From Ilumatobacter sp963746265 (GTDB lineage Bacteria; Actinomycetota; Acidimicrobiia; Acidimicrobiales; Ilumatobacteraceae), in assembly GCA_963746265.1 (NCBI GenBank), contig CAVVAM010000002.1:62001-126000 (forward strand): a stretch of DNA of 64,000 nucleotides. Direction: 5' to 3'. Both the position numbers and the translations under genes were made by a program. The number at the start of each line of letters is the position of its first letter. The first letter of the stretch is position 1. The notes beneath the pieces are model-generated. The model was not told where the DNA came from. It did no database searches and was given only the letters and a program-made list of their open reading frames with translations. Shown here piece after piece: positions 1 through 9,418 of the stretch.

Positions 1-416
<416 letters not shown>

Positions 417-447
417 GGCAGACCCCAACGCTACCGGCACCACCCGA

Positions 448-1455
448 TCAGTTGAGCGGAACGACGCCCGGCGCATCCATCCGGTAGGTGCCCGTGTCGA
501 GATACCAGCGCAGGCGGGCAACGGTGTTGGCGAGGTAGCGCTCGACCATGTCGCGGGCCGACCTGGTCGTCGTGTCGAGCACGTCGTTCAACAGAAGCAC
601 GTTGCGTGCCGCGAGTTCGGCCTCCAGTTGCTCGTCGGTCAGCGGCGGCAGCGGAGCAACCTCTTCGTACCCCTCGAACAGCGCGTGCCGCAACTCGTCA
701 CCGGCGGAGAGGTAGTAGCTCGTGATGCCCAGGTCCTGAGCCGGCACGCCGATGCCGGCATCATCGAAGTCGAGCACCGACATCCTGCCACGCAGCCACT
801 TCACGTTCCACTGGTGCAGATCTCCGTGAATCGGCATGCGGGTTCCCGTCGACACCATCTCGTCGTGGATCGGCTCGATCACGTCCAGCGCCCTGGCCAA
901 GACATCAGCGGCACTGTCGTCGATCTGTGGGTGGCCCATACGAATCCGGTCGGAACTGTCCATGAAGACGCCATCGACCGAGGGGAACTCGACCCCCGCC
1001 GGCATCACCCAAGCCGCTGCGTGCCGGTGCAGCATCGCCGTCATCCGTCCGAGTTCACGCACGGCCACGACGGTCGGCACGTCCAGATCTCGGCCCGGCA
1101 ACCACGACATGACGGCGACGCGAAGTGCGCGGCCGAGCTCGGGGAAGTCGACCGCCGTGTGGAGCGTGCCGTCGACGGTCGAGAGCGGCTGCGGCACGAC
1201 CACCACGGTCTCGTTCGCAAGGGCGGCGAGCCACGCCATCTCGGCATCGAGCGCGGTCATGGGCTTGCGACGGTTGAGATCGATGCGGAGGGCGAAGATC
1301 GACCCGTCCGTCGTGTCGACGCGGAACGTGGTGTTGAAGTCGTGGTTGAGCAGCCGGAGCCGGCGGACCTCGACCGGATAGCGTTCGAGCGCCGACTGCG
1401 CCACCCGTCGCAGCCGAGACACCTGCGCCCGCGTCGACAGGTCCTCGAACCTCAT
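448..1455 (-). CDS. Aminoglycoside phosphotransferase-family kinase-like protein
   Basis: A 335-residue protein of the APH/choline kinase fold (protein-kinase-like). The catalytic loop is visible as PIHGDLHQWN and the metal-binding segment as VLDFDDAG; the N-terminal part has the nucleotide-binding strands around FALRIDLNRRKP. The closest families by pattern are the homoserine kinase type II/fructosamine-kinase-like APH enzymes. The substrate cannot be told. A longer open frame runs upstream to about 2034 but overlaps rpsT on the other strand; ATG 1455 (MRFEDLSTRAQ) lies just outside the divergent rpsT leader and is the sensible start. Possibly cotranscribed with lepA. Confidence 0.85.
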   Translation of the reverse strand: MRFEDLSTRAQVSRLRRVAQSALERYPVEVRRLRLLNHDFNTTFRVDTTDGSIFALRIDLNRRKPMTALDAEMAWLAALANETVVVVPQPLSTVDGTLHTAVDFPELGRALRVAVMSWLPGRDLDVPTVVAVRELGRMTAMLHRHAAAWVMPAGVEFPSVDGVFMDSSDRIRMGHPQIDDSAADVLARALDVIEPIHDEMVSTGTRMPIHGDLHQWNVKWLRGRMSVLDFDDAGIGVPAQDLGITSYYLSAGDELRHALFEGYEEVAPLPPLTDEQLEAELAARNVLLLNDVLDTTTRSARDMVERYLANTVARLRWYLDTGTYRMDAPGVVPLN

Positions 1456-1594
1456 GCCCGGAGTGTACGAAGACGCCCGCAGAGCGAACGTTTGGGTTCG
1501 TCGGGACGCGCCGATAGCCTCACTTCGCTGCCTGATGGTCTCCGTCGGGCACACCGATCGACGACATCTCGACCCAACGAAGAGGCAAGACCCT

Positions 1595-1849
1595 GTGGCC
1601 AACATCAAGAGCCAGAAGAAGCGCATTCTCACCAACGCCAAGGCCGCCGAGCGGAACAAGGCCGTTCGCAGCGAGTTGAAGAGCCGCGTGAAATCGGCCG
1701 AGTCGACCATCGGCGAGGACAGCAACGACGTGGCCGTGCAGGCTGCGATCAAGAAGATCGACATGGCCGCCCAGAAGGGCGTGATCCACAAGAACGCCGC
1801 AGCCCGCAAGAAGAGCCGCCTCATGAAGAAGGTCAACGCCGGCGTCTGA
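1595..1849 (+). CDS. rpsT: 30S ribosomal protein S20
   Basis: An 84-residue basic protein, VANIKSQKKRILTNAKAAE at the start and ending MKKVNAGV, which is the normal length and sequence of bacterial S20, a binder of the 16S rRNA 5' domain. The start is GTG 1595, preceded by an AGAGG ribosome-binding sequence about 8 bases upstream. It is transcribed divergently from the APH-family gene and is followed by a strong hairpin at 1876-1909. The neighbours lepA and holA are usual companions of rpsT in actinobacteria. Confidence 0.97.
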   Translation: MANIKSQKKRILTNAKAAERNKAVRSELKSRVKSAESTIGEDSNDVAVQAAIKKIDMAAQKGVIHKNAAARKKSRLMKKVNAGV

Positions 1850-1875
1850 CCACCGTCGCACCAGACGAGATCCGA

Positions 1876-1909
1876 ACGAAGCCCGGGGTGACCGACCCCC
1901 GGGCTTCGT
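1876..1909 (+). terminator. Hairpin terminator after rpsT
   Basis: A perfect 13-bp inverted repeat (ACGAAGCCCGGGG and its complement) closes an 8-base loop 27 bases after the rpsT stop codon. No T-run follows, as is common for high-GC terminators. It lies just before the next gene, start 1934, so it separates the two units. Confidence 0.75.
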
Positions 1910-1933
1910 CGCGTCACCGGTACGATCGGGTCC

Positions 1934-2773
1934 ATGTTCACACGCATGAAGCAGGGCTGGGCGCTCACCAAGAAGGCATGGTCGGTGGTGCGGGAGCACC
2001 CCGGTTTGGCCAGGCTGCCACTGATCGGCGGCATCCTCGCGGTGGTCGCGGCACTCGTGTTCGTCGGTCCGGGCGTGTTCCTGGCGAACGCAGACCCCGA
2101 CGCGACCCGCCTCGTCGGCTACGTGTTGATCGCCGTCGGTTCGTACCTCGCGTCATTCATCGTCATCTACTACAACGTGATCCTGGCGGCGGCCGCCAAC
2201 GATGCGCTCCAGGGTCGCGAACCCGACGTGGCCGCCGGCCGCCAGATCGCCAAGAACCGGATTCCGACGATCGCCGGCTGGGCGCTCGTCTCTGCCCTCG
2301 TGTCGCTCACCTTTGCGATCATTCGCGACCGCGGCGGCGTCCTCGGCAACATCGCCGCATCGCTCGGAGCCGCTATCTGGGGCCTCGTGACGTTCCTGGT
2401 CGTGCCCGTGCTCGCGCTCGAGGGCATCGGCCCGATCGACGCCATCAAGCGCTCTGGCTCACTCGTGAGGCAGCGGTGGGGCCAGCAGGTGACCGGCAAC
2501 TTCGTGATCGGTGGCATCGCCTCGCTGTTCACGTTCATCGGCATCGGCGCCATCATCGGCGGCGTCGTGCTCATCACCGGCGGAACCGCGTGGGGCGTGC
2601 TCGGCGGGGCGCTCGTGCTCCTCGGGCTCGTCGTGGCGGTGGCCGCCTCGGTGTTCGCCGGCGCGACACGCGGCGTGTTCGGTGTGGCGCTCTACCACTT
2701 CGTCGCCGAGGACCGCGCCGTCGGCCCGTTCACCACTCAGGAACTGGCGAGCGCGGCGGCGCCCCGCACGTAG
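1934..2773 (+). CDS. DUF6159-like integral membrane protein
   Basis: A 279-residue membrane protein with about six hydrophobic segments (near residues 28-50, 62-88, 115-132, 140-160, 190-225, 232-262). It begins MFTRMKQGWALTKKAW, a soluble amphipathic start typical of DUF6159 proteins, and ends in a short hydrophilic tail. The family is of unknown function; no catalytic motif is visible. It converges with holA, with only 3 bases between the stop codons. Confidence 0.75.
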   Translation: MFTRMKQGWALTKKAWSVVREHPGLARLPLIGGILAVVAALVFVGPGVFLANADPDATRLVGYVLIAVGSYLASFIVIYYNVILAAAANDALQGREPDVAAGRQIAKNRIPTIAGWALVSALVSLTFAIIRDRGGVLGNIAASLGAAIWGLVTFLVVPVLALEGIGPIDAIKRSGSLVRQRWGQQVTGNFVIGGIASLFTFIGIGAIIGGVVLITGGTAWGVLGGALVLLGLVVAVAASVFAGATRGVFGVALYHFVAEDRAVGPFTTQELASAAAPRT

Positions 2774-2776
2774 CGC

Positions 2777-3745
2777 TCAGCGCCGGACGCCCAGGCGACT
2801 GAGGCGGGCGACGAGCAGCTCCAACACCAACTCGCTGTCGAGATCGGTGTCGCCCCGGAGGTCGCTGTCGGCCTGCGCCAGCAACTGGATCGCACGCTGC
2901 ACACCGCCGCCGGCCAATCGCCGGTAGTTCGCCAGCGCCTTCTTGGCGGGATAGCCGGGCCGGATGCCCATCGCAGCCGCAGCATCGGTCTCGTTGCGAG
3001 CGTCGGCACCGTCGAGCCGCGCCAGCTTGCCGTAGTGACCGTGCAGGATCGCCATCACCTGCAACGGATGGCGCCCGCCACCGTGGATCATGCGCGCCAT
3101 CAGCGTCAGCGCCGTGCTGGTCTGCCCGGCGTCGATGGCGTCGGTGAAGTCCCACGGCGGCACTCCTCCGGCTTCGCCGAGGAACGGTTCCACGTCGGCC
3201 GCCGAGATCTTGACCCCGTCTCCGTAGGTCGAACGAATGACCGAGAGTATGCCATCGAGTCGACCCACCCCCTCACCGAGTCGATCGGCGATTCGTGCGG
3301 CGGCTGCGCCGTCGAGACGGACTCCGTGCTCTTCTGCCTCGGTACGCACCCAGGTCTGGCGGTCCTTCGGACGGCTCGGCGGACTCGTGCTCGTGACGTG
3401 GCCACCCGCCGCCGTGACGCCGTCGGTCAGCTTCTTCGAGAGCCGCCCGCCGCCCGCGACCAGTACGAGGTCGGTGGTATCCAACGGGTCGTCGAGATAG
3501 ACGAGCAGTTGTGTGAGGTCGTCGGCGTTGAAGCGTCCGACGTCGCGTACGACCACCACCCGCTTGGCGGTCAGGAACGGAAGCGTCTGCGCCGCGTCGA
3601 CCGCTTCTCGGAGTTCGTAGTCCTCCCCGTCGAACTCGTCGACCATGAGGCTGCGATCGCCGTCGCCGACGAGTTGCGCCACGAGGTCGTGTGCCTTCGA
3701 GCGCAGAATCGACTCGTCGTCGCCGGTCAGCAGGTGGACTCCCAT
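2777..3745 (-). CDS. holA: DNA polymerase III delta subunit
   Basis: A 322-residue clamp-loader subunit that opens the sliding clamp. The beginning MGVHLLTGDDESILRSKA is the typical HolA start (short strand followed by the E-x-L helix); the middle holds TLPFLTAKRVVVVRD, the degenerate AAA+ core, and the C-terminal helical collar includes RHPLQVMAILHGHYGKL. The length agrees with actinobacterial HolA. It sits directly downstream of comEC on the same strand, with a 126-base gap, the usual comEA-comEC-holA order. Confidence 0.93.
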   Translation of the reverse strand: MGVHLLTGDDESILRSKAHDLVAQLVGDGDRSLMVDEFDGEDYELREAVDAAQTLPFLTAKRVVVVRDVGRFNADDLTQLLVYLDDPLDTTDLVLVAGGGRLSKKLTDGVTAAGGHVTSTSPPSRPKDRQTWVRTEAEEHGVRLDGAAAARIADRLGEGVGRLDGILSVIRSTYGDGVKISAADVEPFLGEAGGVPPWDFTDAIDAGQTSTALTLMARMIHGGGRHPLQVMAILHGHYGKLARLDGADARNETDAAAAMGIRPGYPAKKALANYRRLAGGGVQRAIQLLAQADSDLRGDTDLDSELVLELLVARLSRLGVRR

Positions 3746-3871
3746 GGCGAACCCGATTCATAGCAGCGATCACGCCACCCGCGACAACCAGCCTCGCGAT
3801 CGACCGGGCGCGCCCCGGGCGATCAGACACGCGTCGCGCCTCGCGTCGTACGGTGACGGCCACGCCGGCAG

Positions 3872-5314
3872 CTATGAGGCCGGGTGGGCGGGCGACGTGC
3901 CGGGCGCGTGGCGGCGGCGTTGTGCCACCACGATCAGGGCGAAAACACCCCCGAGCACACCCCAACCGATCCACGTCGCGCTGCCCCCGGGTTCGAGGTG
4001 GGCGCCCAAGACGGCGATCGTGTCGACCCACCGCACCCCCACCCGGCACGGCAGCATGACGATCGGCGCGATCGGCGGTACGGCGCCGGCGACCAGCCCG
4101 GCCGGAAGGCCGTACAGCATCACGAACCCGGCCACCGGCACCGCGAGCAGGTTCGCCGGCAAGCTGACGAGCGGCAGCCGACCGAACACGAGCACCGCCG
4201 GGACGACCACACCGATCTGCGCACCGAGCGTGACACCGATGGGCGTCGCCAGGAAGCCGAGCGCGGTGAGGCGGCCAGCGATGCGCGGGCCGATCGACGA
4301 CACGCCGGCGGTCGCGCCGACCGACAGCCAGAACCCGACCGATCGAACGAGCAGGGGGTCGATGAGGAGCAGGGCCGTGACCGCCAACCAGAGGATACGG
4401 ACCGGAGATCGCTCGCGACCGAGCACGAACGCTGTCGCCGACAGCGACGCCATCGCCCCCGCCCGAACGATCGACGGCTCGAACCGGGTCAAGCTCACGA
4501 ACCAGAGGATCAACCCGAGCGTCGCCACCCACCGCCACGTCGGCTGCAGTACGCGCAGCAACGGCGCCGCCGCCATCAGCACGAAGGACACGTTCTGCCC
4601 GGACACGGCCGTCAGATGGGACAGACCACTGGCCCGGAACCTCTCGACCATCGCCCGCGGTTGATCGCGGTCGTCGCCGACGACCAGGCCGCGGAACAGC
4701 GCGCCGTCGTCGGTCGGGAGGACGGCTGCCGCTCGCTCGAGAGCGGCGCGGACACGATTCGATGCCGTCGCGGCCGGGCTGCCCGGCGTGACGTCACTCA
4801 CCCAGTCGAACCGGAACTCGCCGACCACGTGCTGCCAGGCGACCCGCACCCGGCGCTCCGGCTTCAGCGCCCGCCGTTCACCACTGGCCGCCACCGACTC
4901 GCCGGCTCGCCACGTCGCCACGCGCTGCCGGATCGCCCGACCCCGCACCCAGACCTCGAACCGTTCGCCCTCGATCTCGACGAGCACGCGAGTCGCCCGC
5001 CCGTACGGTTGGGGGTCGTCGATCAGCGTGAACTGCCCGTCGTACGAACCGAGCTGCCGCGGAGCGAGCCCCACCCACGCCGCATCGGCCCGAGCGGTCG
5101 CCACCCCACCCAGCACCAGCAGCACGATCAGCGCACGCGAGAACGAGATCTCAGTGCGGCGGCACACCAACATCACGACGGCGATCGACACCGTCAGTCG
5201 CCCAACGTCGTCCCACCAGCATCCCACGGCGACGACCGCTGCGCACCCGGCGACGAACCGGTCGCTGAACGAATGACGTACGACGTCCGGTACGAGCCCA
5301 TAGGCTCGTCGCAT
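3872..5314 (-). CDS. comEC: ComEC/Rec2-family competence channel
   Basis: A roughly 480-residue polytopic membrane protein of the competence channel family, expected to carry single-stranded DNA across the cytoplasmic membrane. The N-terminal region has a DUF4131-like beta domain (GSYDGQFTLIDDPQPYGRAT) between membrane helices; the ComEC signature is clear in ALFRGLVVGDD and SHLTAVSGQNVSFVL, then at least six helices follow. It lacks the C-terminal metallo-beta-lactamase domain of longer homologues, a common short form. The start at ATG 5314 avoids overlap with the membrane gene at 5442 on the other strand; a GTG a few codons in is an alternative. Confidence 0.87.
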   Translation of the reverse strand: MRRAYGLVPDVVRHSFSDRFVAGCAAVVAVGCWWDDVGRLTVSIAVVMLVCRRTEISFSRALIVLLVLGGVATARADAAWVGLAPRQLGSYDGQFTLIDDPQPYGRATRVLVEIEGERFEVWVRGRAIRQRVATWRAGESVAASGERRALKPERRVRVAWQHVVGEFRFDWVSDVTPGSPAATASNRVRAALERAAAVLPTDDGALFRGLVVGDDRDQPRAMVERFRASGLSHLTAVSGQNVSFVLMAAAPLLRVLQPTWRWVATLGLILWFVSLTRFEPSIVRAGAMASLSATAFVLGRERSPVRILWLAVTALLLIDPLLVRSVGFWLSVGATAGVSSIGPRIAGRLTALGFLATPIGVTLGAQIGVVVPAVLVFGRLPLVSLPANLLAVPVAGFVMLYGLPAGLVAGAVPPIAPIVMLPCRVGVRWVDTIAVLGAHLEPGGSATWIGWGVLGGVFALIVVAQRRRHAPGTSPAHPAS

Positions 5315-5441
5315 CGACACTGCCGTCCGCCATGACCATCCGGCCCGCGAACCGGACACTGCGGCCCCGCCACTCACGGCCGGTCCCAGGTGGTACCGCG
5401 CCCGCATCCGACTGCTCGGCCCGCTGCTCGGCCTGACGCCG

Positions 5442-5783
5442 ATGGTGATCCTCGGTGCGCTCGCGATGGTTGCGCTCCGCGTCGGCGACGGTCGGACATC
5501 GGGTCTGATCGGGTTGGTCGCCGGTGTGTCGGCCGCACCAGGCCTGCTGCTCGCCGGTGCCCCGTTCGCGGACGATGCCCGATACCCGCTCGCAGTGCTC
5601 GCCAGCACACCGTTGTGGCTGCTGCTCGGTCTGCTCGCTTCCCGCCGCGCCACACGTGTGCCGACCGCGAACTGGCGGGACTACGCACGTGAGCTGTTCT
5701 GGCTGACGATCGCCGTCGTCCTCGGGGCCTGTGGCGCCCTGATCGCCGCAACCGCGGTGCTCGGCGAGTCGTTGCTCGCCTGA
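5442..5783 (+). CDS. Small four-helix membrane protein, unrecognised
   Basis: A 113-residue hydrophobic protein with four predicted helices (about residues 1-14, 20-42, 48-66, 86-110) and a short basic loop RRATRVPTANW. I do not recognise the family. In-frame codons upstream read WYRARIRLLGPLLGL, which looks like the start of the first helix, so the true start may be an unusual codon (for example CTG) slightly upstream of ATG 5442. Its stop codon (5781-5783) is immediately next to the comEA stop on the other strand. It lies between two competence genes but on the opposite strand. Confidence 0.6.
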   Translation: MVILGALAMVALRVGDGRTSGLIGLVAGVSAAPGLLLAGAPFADDARYPLAVLASTPLWLLLGLLASRRATRVPTANWRDYARELFWLTIAVVLGACGALIAATAVLGESLLA

Positions 5784-6521
5784 TCACACCGTCACCAGAT
5801 CGGCGACCGCCACCATCTTCGCCGGCCCGATGCCGGGGACCCGTTCGAGTTCGGCCACCGACATGAACGGACCATGACGCTGGCGATCGTCGACGATCGC
5901 CGCGGCGGTCGCCGGCCCGATGCCGGGAAGGGTCTGGAGCTGTTCGACCGTCGCCGTGTTGAGATCGACCGGCGCGGCGGCCGCATCGGCACCGGCCGAC
6001 CCGCCAGCGCTCGCAACCGCGCCACCACCCGTCGGTACCGATGCCGGGTCGACTTCTCCCGTGACCGGCACGTACACCCGCTGGCCGTCGGCCAGGGACG
6101 CCGCGAGGTTGAGGCCATCGAGATCGGCATCGACCGTCGGACCTCCGGCAGCCTCGATGGCGTCGTGGACACGTGCGTCGGAGCCGAGCTCGTAGACACC
6201 CGGGACCCGCACCGACCCGGCGACGTGCACGAACGCCGGAGCGGGCGGCGCCGAGTCGGGTGCGACGGCCATCGGGGTCGACGGCGGCGCGAGCGTCGAC
6301 ATCGGCGGCGACGACGAGGGGCCTCCGGCGAAGGGCAGACCCGCCTCGGTGGATGCGGCCGGCGCCCGCACCAGCCAGGCGGCGCACGCCGCGATGGCGA
6401 CGACGCACGCGGTCGAGACGATCAGTCGCCCGAGTCCGAACCACGCCAGCCAGGTGTGCAGCGTGTCGCTCCACCGCCCGGGCGGCTGAGGACGAGGGGG
6501 AAGCTCAGGGGTGTCGGTCAT
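5784..6521 (-). CDS. comEA: ComEA-like DNA receptor (SLBB + helix-hairpin-helix)
   Basis: A 245-residue membrane-anchored DNA-binding protein. One transmembrane helix lies near residues 31-50, followed by a Ser/Pro/Ala linker, an SLBB domain (about 95-150; VHVAGSVRVPGVYELG) and two helix-hairpin-helix motifs at the C-terminus (LPGIGPATAAAI and VPGIGPAKMVAV). This is the classical ComEA architecture: capture of double-stranded DNA outside the membrane before uptake by ComEC. It is separated from comEC by the small membrane gene on the other strand, so the two may not share a transcript. Confidence 0.93.
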   Translation of the reverse strand: MTDTPELPPRPQPPGRWSDTLHTWLAWFGLGRLIVSTACVVAIAACAAWLVRAPAASTEAGLPFAGGPSSSPPMSTLAPPSTPMAVAPDSAPPAPAFVHVAGSVRVPGVYELGSDARVHDAIEAAGGPTVDADLDGLNLAASLADGQRVYVPVTGEVDPASVPTGGGAVASAGGSAGADAAAAPVDLNTATVEQLQTLPGIGPATAAAIVDDRQRHGPFMSVAELERVPGIGPAKMVAVADLVTV

Positions 6522-6616
6522 CGACGACCTCCATGGACGGTGCGCACGGCGCGCACATTCGGCTGTGGAGGAAGTCGGAGCGCCTCAGGATACCGGACGT
6601 GTGCCCGGTCGACTCG

Positions 6617-7321
6617 TCAGAACAGGCGAGCGGTCAGCTGCTTGCGGTAGGCCGCCGTGCGTGGGTCGTGCGGACCCATCAGCTCGAGGATGTCGACGAA
6701 CTGCTGCCGAGCGTCGTCGTCGGTCTTCACCCGGTCGAGCAGCTCGGTCAACGTCGCGTCGTGATCGTCGTCGGGAACGATCCCGAGACGCGCCTTGGCC
6801 GCGACGACCCTGGTCCGTTCGGACTCGGGGATCCGCCCGAGCAGTTGCAGCGCCTCGTCGGGCCGACCCGCCTCGACGAGCAGTTCGGCCAACGCGACGG
6901 TCGCGTCCTCGTGGCCGGGGTCGAGTTCGAGCGCCTGTCGCAGCGACGCCTCGTCGCCCGCCTCGATCAGGCCGGCGACCGCGTTCTCCTCGGCAGTCGG
7001 CAACAGACGTTGGACGAACTCGCGCACCTCGTGCTCGCCCTGCGCGCCCATGAACGCGTCGACCGGCTGGCCGTCCTTGAACGCGACGACCATCGGGATC
7101 GACTGCACACGGAAGGCCTGCGCGATGGCCGGATTCTCGTCGATGTCGACCTTCACCAGGACCGCCTTGCCCGCTGTCTCGTCGACGACTCGTTCGAGGA
7201 TCGGGCCGAGCGTCTTGCACGGTCCGCACCACGGCGCCCACAGGTCGAGCACGACAGCAGCGGTCGCCGATCGCTCGATCACCTCGGTCTGGAACGTTGC
7301 ATCGGTCACGTCGATGGCCAT
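6617..7321 (-). CDS. Thioredoxin-TPR protein (CnoX/YbbN type)
   Basis: A 234-residue cytoplasmic protein. Residues 1-110 form a thioredoxin domain with the active site WAPWCGPCK (Cys32 and Cys35) and the cis-proline loop VQSIPMVV; residues 115-234 are TPR-like helices (DATVALAELLVEAGRPDEAL). This matches the CnoX (YbbN) family of redox chaperones that pass substrates to chaperonins. ATG 7321 (MAIDVTDATF) is preferred; GTG 7330 would add three residues. It is divergent from the PAC2 gene with 71 bases between them. Confidence 0.88.
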   Translation of the reverse strand: MAIDVTDATFQTEVIERSATAAVVLDLWAPWCGPCKTLGPILERVVDETAGKAVLVKVDIDENPAIAQAFRVQSIPMVVAFKDGQPVDAFMGAQGEHEVREFVQRLLPTAEENAVAGLIEAGDEASLRQALELDPGHEDATVALAELLVEAGRPDEALQLLGRIPESERTRVVAAKARLGIVPDDDHDATLTELLDRVKTDDDARQQFVDILELMGPHDPRTAAYRKQLTARLF

Positions 7322-7392
7322 GGAGTGCACCCTATCGGCGCGTTCTGCATCGATCGGGGCCCGTCGGTGAGCAGGGTTGTACCCTTTGCCAG

Positions 7393-8277
7393 GTGACCGA
7401 TGTCAGCCTCCGCTGGGTAGCGCCCCGGCCCGACCTGAAGGAACCGGTGCTCGTCGTCATGCTCAGCGGCTGGATCGACGCCGGCGGCGCGGCGCGGGCC
7501 GCGATCGACGCGATCGAGGAGGAGGCATCTGCTTCCCCGGTTGCCGAGTTCGACGACGACACGTATGTCGACTATCGGGCCCGCCGCCCCGTGATGGAGC
7601 TTCGGGACGGACTCCACTCGGTACTGCAGTGGGAGCGGATCACCGTGTCGGTCGGTCACGATCAGACCGGCCGCGATCTGCTGGTGTTGACCGGTCCCGA
7701 GCCCGACATGGCCTGGCATCGATTCACGAGCGTCGTCGGGGAGCTGGCAACCGGGTTCGGCGTGCGTCACATGGCGCATCTCGGCGCCTATCCGTTCGCC
7801 GTGCCGCACACTCGTCCGGCCAGGCTCTCGGTGAGCAGCCCGTCGCAGGACGTGCTCGCACGCGTGCCGTTCCTGCGCAGTTCGATCGATGTGCCGGCCG
7901 GCGTCGCGGCTTCGCTCGAACGGGAGATGCACGAGCGAGGCATCCCGGCGCTGGGGATCTGGGCGCAGGTCCCCCACTACATCGCGGCGATGTCGTATCC
8001 AGCGGCCAGTGTGGCGCTGCTCGACGGACTCCGCGAAGCGACGGGTGTCGTGATCGACGGTGCCTCGCTTCGCCGTGAGGTCCAGATCCAGGGGCGTCGC
8101 CTCGACGGGATGATCAGCGGCAACGAGGATCACGCAACGATGATCGAACAGCTGGAACAGATCTACGACGCGTCCGATGACGGCGTCGACGTGGCCGGTG
8201 GTGGACCGTCGCTCGAGATGCTGTCGGGCGACGAACTGGCCGAAGAGCTCGAGCAATTCCTCCGCGACCAGGACTGA
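7393..8277 (+). CDS. PAC2-family protein
   Basis: A 294-residue protein of the PAC2 (proteasome assembly chaperone 2) family, common in actinobacteria. The core shows VLVVMLSGWIDAGGAA near the start, HMAHLGAYPFAVPHTRPA in the middle and GIWAQVPHYIAAMSYPAA near residue 200, all typical of the family. The acidic C-terminus (SGDELAEELEQFLRDQD) is a usual tail. The biochemical role of the bacterial members is unclear. GTG 7393 is chosen because it gives the conserved VTDVSLRWV start; the longer frame overlaps the divergent thioredoxin gene. Confidence 0.85.
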   Translation: MTDVSLRWVAPRPDLKEPVLVVMLSGWIDAGGAARAAIDAIEEEASASPVAEFDDDTYVDYRARRPVMELRDGLHSVLQWERITVSVGHDQTGRDLLVLTGPEPDMAWHRFTSVVGELATGFGVRHMAHLGAYPFAVPHTRPARLSVSSPSQDVLARVPFLRSSIDVPAGVAASLEREMHERGIPALGIWAQVPHYIAAMSYPAASVALLDGLREATGVVIDGASLRREVQIQGRRLDGMISGNEDHATMIEQLEQIYDASDDGVDVAGGGPSLEMLSGDELAEELEQFLRDQD

Positions 8278-8292
8278 GCGACCGATGGAAGG

Positions 8293-9351
8293 TCACTCCT
8301 GCGGAAAGGAGGCGCCCTCGGGTGCCGACGGCGTCACGTCGATCGCCCTGACCGCTGTGGCGTCGCCGCCCAGCGCCTCCACGATGGTGACGATGTTGAA
8401 CTGCGTCAGGCCGAGCCAGGAGTGGGTCGGGTCGCCCGGTTCGCCCGGTAGATCGTCGTCTCGGAGGTCGTCGATGTACTCGACCCCGGTCTCGGCTGCG
8501 ATCTGCCGGAGCACCGGCGACGGGAAGACCTCGCTCCCGAACACCGCACTGACGCCTCGTTCGCGCAGCTGGTCGATGAGCGCCGCGACCTCACGCGGTG
8601 TCGGTTCGTCGAACGACGACGGTTGCACGGCACCGACGACGGTCCACCCGTACTCCCGAGCGAAGTAGGCGTAGGCGTCGTGATACGTCAGCAACAGCCG
8701 GTCGTCCGGCGCGAGCGTGTCGCTCGCGACGCGGATCGCACGATCGAGCTCGTCGATGCGTTCGGCGAACTCGGCGCGGTTCGCCTCGAAGAGATCGGCG
8801 GAGTCGGGGTCGATCGCCGAGAGCACGTCGCGCACGACCGCTGCGTACGCGGCGACCATCGGGGGGTTGGTCCACAGGTGCGGATTGGGTGAACCGGCCG
8901 ACTCGGGGAACGAGAAGTCGAAGATGTAGTCAGGCTCGTCGAGCACCTCGTCGCCCAGCTCACACACGACGGCCGAGCCGGCGTTCGCGAGTGCCAGCTC
9001 CTTCGTGGGGGCTTCGAGATCGAGCCCGTTGAGGAACACCACGTGGGCCTGCTCGAGCGCAGCTGCGACGCGGGTCGTGGGCTCGTAGGTGTGGCTGTCG
9101 GCGCCCTCGGGAACGATGCCGTCGACCCGGACGCCGCTCCCCGCGGCGACCACCGAGACGATGTCGGTGATCGGCGCCACGGTCGCGACGACGCGGATCT
9201 CGTCGGACTCCACCGGCGCGGCGTCGGCACAGGTCCGTGCGGCCTCCGACCGGTCGACCTCGCCGGCGCAACCGGCGGTCAGCATTGCCGCCACGACCGC
9301 TGCGAGGGTGGCGGACGGCGAACGGCGGCGCAACCCCGCTCGGGTGGGCAT
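8293..9351 (-). CDS. Zinc/manganese ABC transporter substrate-binding lipoprotein
   Basis: A 352-residue cluster A-I metal-binding lipoprotein (ZnuA/TroA fold). The signal peptide ends in a lipobox, LTAGC, with Cys28. Metal ligands are visible as His in GADSHTYEPT, in NPHLWTNP and in LTYHDAYAYF, with a later acidic ligand in FGSEVFPSP. No permease or ATPase gene lies nearby, so it must work with a transporter encoded elsewhere. A usual His-rich metal loop is absent. It converges with the PAC2 gene. Confidence 0.87.
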   Translation of the reverse strand: MPTRAGLRRRSPSATLAAVVAAMLTAGCAGEVDRSEAARTCADAAPVESDEIRVVATVAPITDIVSVVAAGSGVRVDGIVPEGADSHTYEPTTRVAAALEQAHVVFLNGLDLEAPTKELALANAGSAVVCELGDEVLDEPDYIFDFSFPESAGSPNPHLWTNPPMVAAYAAVVRDVLSAIDPDSADLFEANRAEFAERIDELDRAIRVASDTLAPDDRLLLTYHDAYAYFAREYGWTVVGAVQPSSFDEPTPREVAALIDQLRERGVSAVFGSEVFPSPVLRQIAAETGVEYIDDLRDDDLPGEPGDPTHSWLGLTQFNIVTIVEALGGDATAVRAIDVTPSAPEGASFPQE

Positions 9352-9418
9352 CGACTCAGTATGGCGACGCGACGCTGCGATCGGACCGGTCACGGCGCCG
9401 GTCGGTACCGTCGCGCGC

